Below are positions 7,985 to 16,331 of a stretch of 64,000 bases of DNA, piece by piece (position 1 is the stretch's first letter; each line of letters starts with the position of its first letter). The notes beneath the pieces were generated by a model. The model saw only the letters and a program-made list of their open reading frames with translations. It was not told the DNA's origin and did not search any database. This DNA is from UBA8752 sp964223495. Its GTDB lineage: Bacteria > Bacteroidota > Bacteroidia > Flavobacteriales_D > Sanyastnellaceae. A program made the translations under genes and the position numbers. The stretch spans positions 20,364 through 84,363 of the forward strand of contig CAXQGL010000076.1 in assembly GCA_964223495.1 (NCBI GenBank), written 5' to 3'.

Positions 7985-9676
7985 TCATTCAAGGATGACC
8001 CGACGGGTGCTTTGTGCACCATCAGGCAATGCCACGGAAAGGAGCACCATGCCCCTCGGCCAATCCGCAACGGATACAGCGGCACTTCCTCCCCACCAGG
8101 GCTCTTCGTGCAGGATGCGCCCTGCTGCATCCCGAATCCGGAGCATGGCCGCCTCCGACCATTGACCTCGGGCCCAACGGAGATGGAGGACATCGCGGGC
8201 CGGATTGGGTTGGATCCTGAGGTCCCGAGCGAGCGTCAACTGGGCCACATCCGCGACTTCCTCGCAAGCCTGGGCCGGTCCGCATGGCACAGCCGCATCA
8301 CCATCGGGATAGGCACCGTGCAGAACCGTGGCGCCCGTCTCCGCGGGATCGAGCCACAGGTACAATTTCTCGTCATCCGGGTTGGGATTGTCATCCCAAT
8401 GGAAGGACATCTTGCCATAATAATCCGGCTCGTCCGGACCCGTTCCCGCGCCGGCACCATTGTTCGTGCAGGCGGACAATCCTGCCGACAGCGTGCCGAT
8501 GGAAAGTCCCTCCTCATTGAACAGGTGTGACCCTGACGACCCGCCTTCCGTCACCCCCCAATTCGTTTCGGTCTCCACCCAATAGACCCTCCAGTGTGAA
8601 CCGAAATCTCCTAAACTGATGCTTGAGGTATTTTGGGTGAATGTGCTGATTTTCTTTACATCACCTGACGGATGATGGATGCCCACGCCGCTGGACGCGC
8701 CCGAGCCGCTCGCGTCCCAACCCGCGTAGTACACATCCCAGCTTGAGGGAATCTCATCTTCCACTTCCACCAGGAGGAAATCCGAACCATCGAAGTTGTT
8801 GCCCTGGATGTCATCGGAATCAGCCAAGCGGATCACCCCGGTTCGGCGGCGGTTCAAGAATCCGTTGCCCTCTCCGCATTCGGGGCGCTCATAGTTGTAG
8901 TACACCTTCAGCAGTGCGAACTCGTCGTCGGTCACCTCGCTCGCGCAGTGCAACGCCGTGAGCATGTACTGGCGACAATCGAGCGCCGTCGTATTGACCA
9001 TGGCGCCCGAGCACAGGTAACTGCCCCCACTCTCGATGATGGACAACCGGACGGTCGCATCCCGTTGGCACTCCCATCCCACGATTTCCGGACAGGCCAC
9101 ATCCACCTCGCAAGGTTGGCTTCCACCCCTGGCCCCATCGACATCGCGGAAAAGGGCTGCCGCACCTTCCATCTCCAGGTGGATCTGCCCGGCGAGGCCT
9201 TGGGGAACCGCCAGCCTGATCACGGCCACTTCACCGGGAACATCTCCCGTCGCCATGCGGCCATGGGCATCATTGTCCCTGAAATCATACGGGCCTTCCT
9301 GCCATAGGCCATCTTCATCGGTGATCCACATCTGAACCCCAGCGGGAAGGTGGAAATGGCTGAAATGCAAAGCCAGCCCCAACGCACCCGGAATGCGAAC
9401 GGCCACCACATGAGTGGCCTGGCCTGCATCAGGTGAGAAATCGGCTTCCTCAGCCACGACCACACCATAGAGGTATTTTCCTGATTCGCGGGCCTCCTTT
9501 TCCGCCCTCGCCCATGCAGCATCCACATCCAAGGGTGAGAGCACCAATTCCTCAGCAGGTGGAAACAACAGGTGTCCGGGACAAGGAGATGATGTGGTCT
9601 GCGCCCATGCTGGGATGGACATCATCATGATCATCAAGGCTAACAGTGCGGGACCGCACGGATGGAGTGGCTTCAT
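7985..9676 (-). CDS. secreted Lys-C-like trypsin-fold serine endopeptidase with probable C-terminal sorting domain
   Basis: 563 residues. An N-terminal signal peptide (MKPLHPCGPALLALMIMMM, cleavage near PAWA-Q) marks export. The middle holds a chymotrypsin-fold protease like the lysyl endopeptidases: LTALHC (His, near 240), DFLLVEVE (Asp) and GGSSGSHLF (Ser, near 380), plus paired cysteines. The last roughly 80 residues (RIQPNPARDVLHL ... RRVILE) look like a type A T9SS sorting domain, so the enzyme is probably secreted or surface-attached. Start moved to ATG 9676 because it begins the signal peptide; the frame is open a little further upstream. Secretion route is inferred from the tail. Confidence 0.87.
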   Translation of the reverse strand: MKPLHPCGPALLALMIMMMSIPAWAQTTSSPCPGHLLFPPAEELVLSPLDVDAAWARAEKEARESGKYLYGVVVAEEADFSPDAGQATHVVAVRIPGALGLALHFSHFHLPAGVQMWITDEDGLWQEGPYDFRDNDAHGRMATGDVPGEVAVIRLAVPQGLAGQIHLEMEGAAALFRDVDGARGGSQPCEVDVACPEIVGWECQRDATVRLSIIESGGSYLCSGAMVNTTALDCRQYMLTALHCASEVTDDEFALLKVYYNYERPECGEGNGFLNRRRTGVIRLADSDDIQGNNFDGSDFLLVEVEDEIPSSWDVYYAGWDASGSGASSGVGIHHPSGDVKKISTFTQNTSSISLGDFGSHWRVYWVETETNWGVTEGGSSGSHLFNEEGLSIGTLSAGLSACTNNGAGAGTGPDEPDYYGKMSFHWDDNPNPDDEKLYLWLDPAETGATVLHGAYPDGDAAVPCGPAQACEEVADVAQLTLARDLRIQPNPARDVLHLRWARGQWSEAAMLRIRDAAGRILHEEPWWGGSAAVSVADWPRGMVLLSVALPDGAQSTRRVILE

Positions 9677-9803
9677 GAAGCAGGTTTTACCGGACCGCGT
9701 CCTTGCATCGCCCGGCCTGCGCAAGTTAACCCCGCGTTCCGGGTGCTCCCATTTTTTGGCATTTCCCCGTACCCTGATGCCCCCGGGGCCGACACGCCGC
9801 CCC

Positions 9804-9811
9804 TATCTTTC
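9804..9811 (+). promoter_or_regulatory. -7-like box for the S41 protease gene
   Basis: TATCTTTC (TAnnTTTG with the last base changed) ends 4 nt before ATG 9816. Confidence 0.45.
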
Positions 9812-9815
9812 GAAC

Positions 9816-11432
9816 ATGACGCGACCTTCCATGAAATCAGCGGGAATCGGTCTCCTGCTCCTCGTCAGCACCCTCGCTTTCGGAGCATCGGCCCAAGCCC
9901 AGCAGAACGTGCAGGATCAAGGAGAGAAATTCAACACGTTGCTCTACTACATGAACCGCATGTACGTGGACTCGGTGGACCTCGACGGGCTGGTGGAGAC
10001 GGCCATCCGTGGCATGCTCGAGGAGCTCGACCCGCACTCCGTCTACATTCCCTCGGAGGACCTGCAGGAGGCGGATGAACCGCTCAATGGCAACTTCGAA
10101 GGCATCGGTGTCCGGTTCAACATCATGAAGGACACCATCATGGTGGTCTCCACCATCGCGGGTGGGCCCAGCGAAAAGCTCGGCATCATCTCGGGCGACC
10201 GCATCGTCGAGGTGGACGGGGAAGTCGTGGCCGGCATCGGCATCCGCAACAAGGGCGTCATGGAACGCCTGAAGGGCCCCAAGGGCACCCATGTCGAGGT
10301 CGGCGTCAAGCGCGGCCGGCTGGAGGAGCTCATCTACTTCGACATCGAACGGGACAAGATCCCCATCTACAGCGTGGACGCCCACTACATGGTAGACCCG
10401 AAGATCGGATACATCAAGGTCAACCGCTTCTCCAAGGAAACGATGGGTGAGCTCATCAGCGCCTTGGACGCGTTGAAGGAAAGCGGCATGAAGGACCTGA
10501 TCCTGGATCTGCAGGGCAATGGTGGAGGAATGCTCAATACCGCCATCGCCATGGGGGATGAGTTCCTTTCGGATGACCGTCTCATTGTCTACACCGATGG
10601 CCGCTCCTTTCCACGCGAGGACCGGGTGTCGAAGGAAACGGGCAGGTTCGAGAAAGGCCGGCTCGTTGTCCTCGTCGACGAGTCCAGTGCCTCGGCGAGT
10701 GAAATCGTCAGTGGCGCCATCCAAGACTGGGACCGCGGTTTGATCGTCGGACGCCGCACCTTCGGAAAAGGGCTCGTCCAACGCCCTGTACGGTTGCCTG
10801 ACGGCAGTGCCGTCCGGCTTACCGTCCAACAGTATTTCACGCCGTCGGGCAGGTGTATCCAGAAGCCTTACGATGAAGGCGTCGATGCGTACAGGCGCGA
10901 GAAGTACGATCGGTTTGAGAAAGGGGAACTCATGTCCCTCGACAGCCTCGAACTCCCGGACAGCCTCAAATACAGCACACTCGTGATGGGACGGACGGTA
11001 TATGGTGGCGGAGGCATCCTGCCCGACGTCTTCGTGCCCATCGACACCTCGATGAACAGCGCCTATTTCAGTGACCTGTTGCGAAAAGGACTGTTCAACC
11101 GCTCCGTGCTGGAATTCGTGGATGCCAACCGCCGTGAACTGGAACGTGAGCTGGACGACCGGGCAGCCTTCATTTCGGATTATGAATTGCCGCAATCCCT
11201 GCTCGATGGATTGGTCTCGCTCGGAGAAGCGGAGGACATTCCGTTCGTGGAGGAGGATTGGAATACAAGCCTGCCGGCCATCAAGCTCCGCCTCAAGGCC
11301 ATCATGGGCCGAAGTCTGTTTGACGCGGGTACCTTCTACGAAGTCTTCAACCCGATCAACCCCATTTTCCGCCGCGGAATCGAGGTCCTGAAGGACGGAA
11401 CCTACAAGGAATCCGGAATCGGAAGCCGTTAA
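9816..11432 (+). CDS. S41 family C-terminal processing peptidase
   Basis: 538 residues. A signal peptide (SAGIGLLLLVSTLAFGASAQA) sends it to the periplasm. Next come a PDZ domain (about 95-175, with GIGVRF and LGIISGDRIVEVDGE) and the S41 core: KIGYIKVNRFS, DLILDLQGNGGG, the catalytic Ser in DESSASASEIVSGA near 290 and the Lys in RTFGKGLVQ near 317. A C-terminal helical region of about 130 residues follows. Such proteases trim or degrade periplasmic proteins; the target is unknown. The start is set by the TATCTTTC box 4 nt upstream and the signal peptide. Confidence 0.93.
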   Translation: MTRPSMKSAGIGLLLLVSTLAFGASAQAQQNVQDQGEKFNTLLYYMNRMYVDSVDLDGLVETAIRGMLEELDPHSVYIPSEDLQEADEPLNGNFEGIGVRFNIMKDTIMVVSTIAGGPSEKLGIISGDRIVEVDGEVVAGIGIRNKGVMERLKGPKGTHVEVGVKRGRLEELIYFDIERDKIPIYSVDAHYMVDPKIGYIKVNRFSKETMGELISALDALKESGMKDLILDLQGNGGGMLNTAIAMGDEFLSDDRLIVYTDGRSFPREDRVSKETGRFEKGRLVVLVDESSASASEIVSGAIQDWDRGLIVGRRTFGKGLVQRPVRLPDGSAVRLTVQQYFTPSGRCIQKPYDEGVDAYRREKYDRFEKGELMSLDSLELPDSLKYSTLVMGRTVYGGGGILPDVFVPIDTSMNSAYFSDLLRKGLFNRSVLEFVDANRRELERELDDRAAFISDYELPQSLLDGLVSLGEAEDIPFVEEDWNTSLPAIKLRLKAIMGRSLFDAGTFYEVFNPINPIFRRGIEVLKDGTYKESGIGSR

Positions 11433-11515
11433 TCCACTCCCGATTGCTGAAGAACCCGATTCACAAGGACCTTCAAACGCAAACAACACGCTTAATTTCG
11501 TTCCACAATACGACC

Positions 11516-12070
11516 ATGCATACCATGAACATCCCACGTACCGTGGCCCTGGTGGCCATCCCCATGTTGCTCATCGCCTGCTCCAGCGATAACGGAGGTG
11601 ATGATGCCGTCGGTTACACGCCGATGACCGACACCGAGGCCACTGCACAACAGAACGCAGCCGCTGCCGACAAGAAAATCGATCCTGCCAAGGATGCTGC
11701 CGAAACGCCGGCCACCCCGGAACCCACCGGCCCGTCCACGACCATCACCTTCGCGGAGAATGCCTGGGACTTCGGCACCATTGATGAAGGCGATGCGGTG
11801 ACCCACATCTTCAAATTCACCAATACGGGAGACAACCCGCTCATCATCGACCGTTGCAAGGGCTCATGTGGATGTACGGTGCCGAAATGCCCGAAGGATC
11901 CGATCGCTCCAGGTGGAGAGGGAGAGATCGAAGTGAAGTTCAACTCGAAGGGCAAGAAGAACAAGCAGACCAAGACGGTCACGATCAATGCGAACACTGT
12001 CCCGGAGCAGACCCGAATCACCATTTCAGCGAATGTGACCCCTGCCCCTGCAGACGGTTCCGGAAAGTAA
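11516..12070 (+). CDS. DUF1573 lipoprotein
   Basis: 184 residues. The N-terminus is a lipoprotein signal with lipobox LLIACSS, so it should be lipid-anchored. A low-complexity Ala/Pro/Thr linker (about 25-80) leads into a DUF1573 Ig-like domain: ENAWDFGTIDEGDAVTHIF, TGDNPLIIDRCKGSCGCT and PGGEGEIEVKF. The CxxSCGCT cysteines are typical of the family. Function is unknown. ATG 11516 is the upstream choice; ATG 11525 is also possible. A TAATTTCG box lies at 11493-11500. Transcription probably ends at the terminator at 12092-12117. Confidence 0.88.
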   Translation: MHTMNIPRTVALVAIPMLLIACSSDNGGDDAVGYTPMTDTEATAQQNAAAADKKIDPAKDAAETPATPEPTGPSTTITFAENAWDFGTIDEGDAVTHIFKFTNTGDNPLIIDRCKGSCGCTVPKCPKDPIAPGGEGEIEVKFNSKGKKNKQTKTVTINANTVPEQTRITISANVTPAPADGSGK

Positions 12071-12091
12071 TTCCGGGCACATCCGCTCATG

Positions 12092-12117
12092 AAAAAGGCC
12101 CTTCTGAGGGCCTTTTT
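12092..12117. terminator. intrinsic terminator between convergent genes
   Basis: A perfect 10-bp stem (AAAAAGGCCC/GGGCCTTTTT) with a 6-nt loop; it has a T-run on both strands, so it can serve both the DUF1573 gene and the convergent pterin dehydratase gene. Confidence 0.85.
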
Positions 12118-12145
12118 CATTGCAGGATTTTCGCGAAATCCTTGT

Positions 12146-12379
12146 TCACTGGAGCAAACCGTCGACCGCCTCCGCCATCTGGCGGTCCTTGGACGTCACG
12201 ATTCCCCCGGCATCATGCGTGTGCAATTCGATGCGCACATAGCTGTACTCGTTGTGAAAGGTGGGATGGTGCTGGTGTTGTTCCGCCAGGAAGGCGACCC
12301 GCGTCATGAAGGTGAAGGCCTCCTGAAAGTCCTTGAACCTGAATTCCCTTACGAGGCGGTTGTCCTTTTCGAGCCACAT
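12146..12379 (-). CDS. 4a-hydroxytetrahydrobiopterin dehydratase (pterin carbinolamine dehydratase family)
   Basis: 77 residues, the compact form of the family. It shows the characteristic pattern F.F..F..A..F....A..AE..HHP (FRFKDFQEAFTFMTRVAFLAE, then QHHPTF), NEYSYVRIEL and the HDAGGIV signature. The enzyme dehydrates 4a-hydroxy-tetrahydropterin formed by aromatic amino acid hydroxylases, but no such hydroxylase is in the window, and bacterial members often have other roles. The start ATG 12379 begins the domain directly; the longer open frame upstream overlaps the divergent aminotransferase promoter region and is unlikely. Confidence 0.87.
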   Translation of the reverse strand: MWLEKDNRLVREFRFKDFQEAFTFMTRVAFLAEQHQHHPTFHNEYSYVRIELHTHDAGGIVTSKDRQMAEAVDGLLQ

Positions 12380-12450
12380 GGTTGCTGCTTTCGGGCGTGA
12401 ATGTAGTCCGGGCAAGTGGGAATTGCCGCTGTTGGGCGATTTTCGCAACC

Positions 12451-13731
12451 ATGGCTTCCGACGCTGGCCACCCTTCCCGCCGAGCTCCCATCGGGTTCGC
12501 CCCCCCCTACATCGACGATGACACCGTTGCTGCCGTGGAACGCGTCCTGCGTTCGGGTTGGATCACCACAGGCCCGGAGACTGCAGCCTTCGAACAGGAG
12601 CTCGCAGCCTACACAGGAGCGCCTGCTGTCGCATGTGGTGGATCGTGGACCGGCCTCGCAGGCGTCATCCTGGATTGGTTCGGGGTCGGGCCCGGCGATG
12701 AGGTCATCCTGCCGGCCTATACGTATTGCGCCACCGCCAACGTGGTGTTGCACCGCGGCGCCACACCGGTGATCATGGACTTGCCTCCGGAAGGGGCCCA
12801 GGATGGCCTGAACATCACTTGGGAACAGGTCGAACCGCTCCTTACGGGAAGGACCAAAGTGGTGATGCCCGTCGATATTGGCGGCTGGCCGGTGCCCTGC
12901 AGTGATTGGAAATCCCGGTTGGAGCAATGGTCACGGCATCACGGTTTCTCCTCAGGACATCCCGTGCAATCGAAACTGGGCCGCCCCCTCCTGCTCTCCG
13001 ATGCCGCGCACTCGCTCGGAGCGGAGATCCGGAACCAACCTGTCGGGACCCAGGCCGACCTGACGGTGTTCTCCTTCCACGCGGTGAAGAACCTCACCAC
13101 TGCCGAAGGAGGAGCCGTCGCCATTGCCTTGCCGGATGGCTTTGATCCGGTGGGCGTTCATCGGGAAATCCGCTCACTCTGCTTGCACGGACAGTCCAAG
13201 GATGCCGCCGACAAGTTCAATTTCCAAGGCAAGAGCAGTTGGAAGTATGACGTCACAGCACCTGGATTCAAGTGCAACATGACCGACATCCAAGCTGCCA
13301 TGGGCCGCGTCGCGTTGGCCCGATATGGAGAGGATCTGGCGTATCGAAGGGCATTGGCTGATGCCTATGACCGGGCTTTGGAGAAGTGTGGGAGATTCGT
13401 CCTTCCTCTTCGCTTGGATCACGATCGGCGCAGCGCGGATCATCTGTACGTTGTGAGGCTGTCTCCCGGTATGGCCCGGCACCGGGATGACATCATGGAC
13501 ACCCTGGCTGCTGCCGGTATTGCGACCAACGTGCACTTCCCGCCACTCCCCATGCTGACCGCATATCGGGAGCGCGGATTCGCCGAAGCAGACGTGCCCT
13601 CTGCCTGCACAGCTTATGAATCCGCCATCAGCCTGCCCATCCACAGGCAGATGTCCATCGAAGACGTACTCAGGGTGGCCGATGCACTGCAGTCTGCGCT
13701 CCTGAAATTCATGGATCCGTCCACCGCATGA
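12451..13731 (+). CDS. DegT/DnrJ/EryC1/StrS-family aminotransferase
   Basis: 426 residues. A fold type I PLP enzyme that would aminate a keto-sugar nucleotide for surface polysaccharide. It shows RSGWITTGPETAAFE near the start, PAYTYCATANVVLHRGATPV, SDAAHSLGA (PLP Asp) and FHAVKNLTTAEGG, whose Lys (near 212) is the Schiff-base residue. An insert-like stretch near 130-165 makes it a little longer than many members. Start ATG 12451 follows a GATTTTCG sequence by 6 nt. It overlaps the next gene by 4 nt (ATGA); pairing with an initiating sugar-phosphate transferase supports a role in glycan assembly. Confidence 0.9.
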   Translation: MASDAGHPSRRAPIGFAPPYIDDDTVAAVERVLRSGWITTGPETAAFEQELAAYTGAPAVACGGSWTGLAGVILDWFGVGPGDEVILPAYTYCATANVVLHRGATPVIMDLPPEGAQDGLNITWEQVEPLLTGRTKVVMPVDIGGWPVPCSDWKSRLEQWSRHHGFSSGHPVQSKLGRPLLLSDAAHSLGAEIRNQPVGTQADLTVFSFHAVKNLTTAEGGAVAIALPDGFDPVGVHREIRSLCLHGQSKDAADKFNFQGKSSWKYDVTAPGFKCNMTDIQAAMGRVALARYGEDLAYRRALADAYDRALEKCGRFVLPLRLDHDRRSADHLYVVRLSPGMARHRDDIMDTLAAAGIATNVHFPPLPMLTAYRERGFAEADVPSACTAYESAISLPIHRQMSIEDVLRVADALQSALLKFMDPSTA

Positions 13732-14315
13732 AACGCGCATTCGACCTGGCCACCTCCTCCATTCTCCTCATCGCCCTCGCAATACCGATGGTCGGCATCG
13801 GCATCGTACTGCTGCTCACCCAAGGTCCACCCCTCATTTTCCGACAGCAGCGAATGGGACGCTCAGGCATGCCCTTCCAAGTTTTGAAATTGCGAACCAT
13901 GCGGGCTCCAAAACCCGGAGATGTTGCCATTACTGCGGGTGATGAGGACCCCCGCATCACGGGCTTCGGCCGGGTGCTGCGCCGCCACAGGCTGGATGAA
14001 TGGCCGCAACTGCTCAACGTACTCCGCGGCGATATGAGTCTGGTGGGGCCCAGGCCCGAAGTGCCCGACTTTGTCGATCTCCAATCCGAACAATGGCAGG
14101 AAATCCTGACGGTCCGACCGGGCATCACGGGACCGGATGCCCTCGCATTCAAGGATGAAGGGCTGATGCTCGCCGGTGCCCCGGACAGCGACCGTTGTTA
14201 CCGGGAGGAGATCCTTCCGGCCAAATTGGCCCTGCAACAGGAATATGTGCGCAGCCGCAGCCTCTTGGGTGATCTCCGCGTGCTATTCCGCACGCTCGGC
14301 GCGTTGCGGGGATGA
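13728..14315 (+). CDS. undecaprenyl-phosphate sugar-1-phosphate transferase (bacterial sugar transferase family)
   Basis: 195 residues, the minimal PglC-like form. It has an N-terminal membrane helix (about residues 10-28), then RQQRMGRSGMPFQVLKLRTM, RITGFGRVLRRHRLDEWPQL and GDMSLVGPRPE, all signatures of enzymes that place the first sugar phosphate on undecaprenyl phosphate at the inner membrane. The acceptor sugar cannot be told from sequence. Coupled to the upstream aminotransferase by an ATGA overlap, and converging with a 33-nt overlap on the SirB1-like gene. Confidence 0.92.
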   Translation: MKRAFDLATSSILLIALAIPMVGIGIVLLLTQGPPLIFRQQRMGRSGMPFQVLKLRTMRAPKPGDVAITAGDEDPRITGFGRVLRRHRLDEWPQLLNVLRGDMSLVGPRPEVPDFVDLQSEQWQEILTVRPGITGPDALAFKDEGLMLAGAPDSDRCYREEILPAKLALQQEYVRSRSLLGDLRVLFRTLGALRG

Positions 14316-15191
14316 GCACCTCTCCACGAAGAAGAGCAATTCCCGCATGCGCTCGGCCTGTTCAAGTTCTTCCTGGCGCTCGAAGGCATAAGCCAGGTTT
14401 CCGATGAGCCTGCGGACCACATCCACAGGATGGCACGGTCCGCAATTGCGCTGGTCCACAGGCAGGTCCAGATGGCCGAGGAAGGCATTGACCTCATCCG
14501 GATGGATGATGCCACCCTTGTTGAAAGGGTTGATGTAGAACAAGACGCCTCCAGGACTGCCATCCTCACTGAATTCGCCCAGATGACCTCCATCGCAATA
14601 GGCGAGGATGAAATGATTCGGAAGGTTGACGCCGTGGATGGGCAATCCAAGCTCTTGGGCCATGGCGAGGTACAATGCGCCCAAGGCCAGCGAATTGCCC
14701 TTACGCTGCACCAACACTTCCCGCGGCAGCGCATGGGAAGGCTTGGCGGCACCGCCCCTCGTTCCCGAGAAACCGTGGTGCTCGAAGAAAATCCGGTTGA
14801 TGACCTTGACCTGCTCAAGGGCGGTCATGTCGTCATTGAGCTCCAGCCAGATGTCCTGACGGATGCGCTCCATCGTCTCCTTGAGGTCGGCATTCGACCT
14901 GGCGGGATCGATGTAACGGTCCAGCAACATCAGGGCCCGGCCAACATGGTGGTCCTCCGAATCCACCCAGTGGGCGAATCCATCCCGGACCTCGTCCGTT
15001 CCCAGATGATCGAGCAGCTCCTTGGCACGGCTCAGGAAGACCTCCCCATGGCCTTCTTCGGAAATCGCGTTGCGCAATGGAAGCAGTGCGGCTTCGCCTA
15101 TCTGCTCCAATTCTTGTCTCACGGTATTGTAGATCCCTTCATCCGGGTCTTCCAAAAGAGAAATCAACGCATTCAATTCGGTGACGCCCAT
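14283..15191 (-). CDS. SirB1-like / transglutaminase-fold protein
   Basis: 302 residues. The central part fits the SirB1 N-terminal (transglutaminase-like) family: VINRIFFEHHGFSG, VLVQRKGNSLALGALYLAMA (RKG.S..L), VNLPNHFILAY and FYINPFNKGG. The N-terminal 90 residues look like HEAT-type helices (LNALISLLEDPDEGI, ALLPLRNAISEE). Members lack a proven enzyme activity. Start ATG 15191 is the first ATG of the conserved region; a TACTTTG box lies at 15214-15220 on the minus strand, 22 nt upstream. Its start region is divergent from the rhomboid gene. Confidence 0.85.
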   Translation of the reverse strand: MGVTELNALISLLEDPDEGIYNTVRQELEQIGEAALLPLRNAISEEGHGEVFLSRAKELLDHLGTDEVRDGFAHWVDSEDHHVGRALMLLDRYIDPARSNADLKETMERIRQDIWLELNDDMTALEQVKVINRIFFEHHGFSGTRGGAAKPSHALPREVLVQRKGNSLALGALYLAMAQELGLPIHGVNLPNHFILAYCDGGHLGEFSEDGSPGGVLFYINPFNKGGIIHPDEVNAFLGHLDLPVDQRNCGPCHPVDVVRRLIGNLAYAFERQEELEQAERMRELLFFVERCSSPQRAERAE

Positions 15192-15213
15192 TGTTCTTTC
15201 AGGTTCGATGCAG

Positions 15214-15220
15214 CAAAGTA
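15214..15220 (-). promoter_or_regulatory. -7-like box for the SirB1-like gene
   Basis: TACTTTG on the minus strand (TA-n-TTTG, one base shorter than consensus), 22 nt before ATG 15191. Confidence 0.4.
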
Positions 15221-15238
15221 GTTCCGTCAATTACGGCC

Positions 15239-15245
15239 TATTTTG
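15239..15245 (+). promoter_or_regulatory. -7-like box for the rhomboid gene
   Basis: TATTTTG ends 5 nt before GTG 15251, the same geometry as other genes in the window; it supports the GTG start. Confidence 0.45.
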
Positions 15246-15250
15246 AGCCC

Positions 15251-16324
15251 GTGGGTTCTTATCCAAACGACCGTGTGGATGCCACTCCAAACCCCCGGTT
15301 CGGCAGTGCTTCCAGCTCCTCTTCAGGAAAAAGCGGGCCTCCGCCTGCCAACAGCGGCACACCCGCCAACCCGAATGAGGTCCGCATCGCACCCGGCGCC
15401 AGACCTTGGCGCGCCCATCGGAGACCTTCCACCCCTCACCCCAGGTGGTCCCCATCTCCCGAAGAACTGCAGGCGGATCGGCGAAGGATATACAACGCCC
15501 TGGTCCTCACCATCGGTTGCCTTGTGCTCGTTTGGGGGGTCTTCCTCATCGACCTCCAATTCGACCTCGGGCTCAACCGGTATGGAAACCGCCCTCTGAA
15601 GATCCGTGGGTTGATCGGCATATTCAGCATGGCCTTCCTCCATGGTGGCTGGAGCCACATCTGGGGAAACACCGTGTCCTTTTTCACCTTGAGTATCATG
15701 CTCCTCTACTTCTACCGTGGCATCGGCCCGAAAGTGTTGTTCTGGAGCTGGGCAGGAAGCGGGCTGTTGCTCTGGACCAGTGGTGCAGCAGGCAATCACA
15801 TCGGGCTCAGTGGCGTGGTATACGCGCTTGCCGCATTCCTCTTCCTCAGCGGGATCATCAGAAAGCACACCGTACTGATGCGCGTCGCCCTCGTCGTCGT
15901 GTTTCTCTATGGGAGCATTGTGTGGGGCGTATTCCCCATTGAAGTCGGCGTCAGTTGGGAGGGTCATCTGACCGGCGCCTGTGTCGGAGGATTGCTGGCA
16001 CTCGTGCTGAAGCGGGAAGGGCCACAGACACCTCCACTGCCCAAAGGGGAGGAAGGGGATGAAGGGGAGGAACCAAGCCTTCCCGTCACCGACACAGCCC
16101 TTTCCGATGGGGACCTCGGCATTCTGGGCACGGGTCTGGTAGAAGACACCTGGTTGACTGCCACCCCGGAAAACACCGTGGAATCCCCCATGGACAGGCG
16201 ACAATCCCTGCTCTGGAAAGGGCCCCGACCAGTGGGTCGGCAAAAAGGCGACCCCAATCAGCGGGGCGTCAGAAAGGAACGCAAGGGCGCACACCTCAAG
16301 GCACGCAGCCGTCGATCAGATTGA
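15251..16324 (+). CDS. rhomboid family intramembrane serine protease
   Basis: 357 residues. An N-terminal cytoplasmic tail of about 75 residues, rich in Ser, Pro and Asn, precedes six hydrophobic segments. Catalytic motifs are visible: MAFLHGGWSHIWGN, GNHIGLSGVVYAL (GLSG, nucleophile Ser near 200) and WEGHLTGACVGG (catalytic His). The last roughly 95 residues are low-complexity and charged. There is no ATG before the membrane core, so I chose GTG 15251, 5 nt after a TATTTTG box; TTG 15191 in the same frame would overlap the divergent gene's start. Substrates are unknown. Confidence 0.85.
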   Translation: MGSYPNDRVDATPNPRFGSASSSSSGKSGPPPANSGTPANPNEVRIAPGARPWRAHRRPSTPHPRWSPSPEELQADRRRIYNALVLTIGCLVLVWGVFLIDLQFDLGLNRYGNRPLKIRGLIGIFSMAFLHGGWSHIWGNTVSFFTLSIMLLYFYRGIGPKVLFWSWAGSGLLLWTSGAAGNHIGLSGVVYALAAFLFLSGIIRKHTVLMRVALVVVFLYGSIVWGVFPIEVGVSWEGHLTGACVGGLLALVLKREGPQTPPLPKGEEGDEGEEPSLPVTDTALSDGDLGILGTGLVEDTWLTATPENTVESPMDRRQSLLWKGPRPVGRQKGDPNQRGVRKERKGAHLKARSRRSD

Positions 16325-16331
16325 ATCCCGA

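Noticed and set aside
9837..11537. 566-codon frame on the minus strand
   Set aside because: Antisense shadow of the S41 protease; Asp/Val/His-rich with no motif.
12089..12400. Plus-strand 103-codon frame starting in the terminator hairpin
   Set aside because: Starts inside the 12092-12117 terminator and is antisense to the pterin dehydratase gene.
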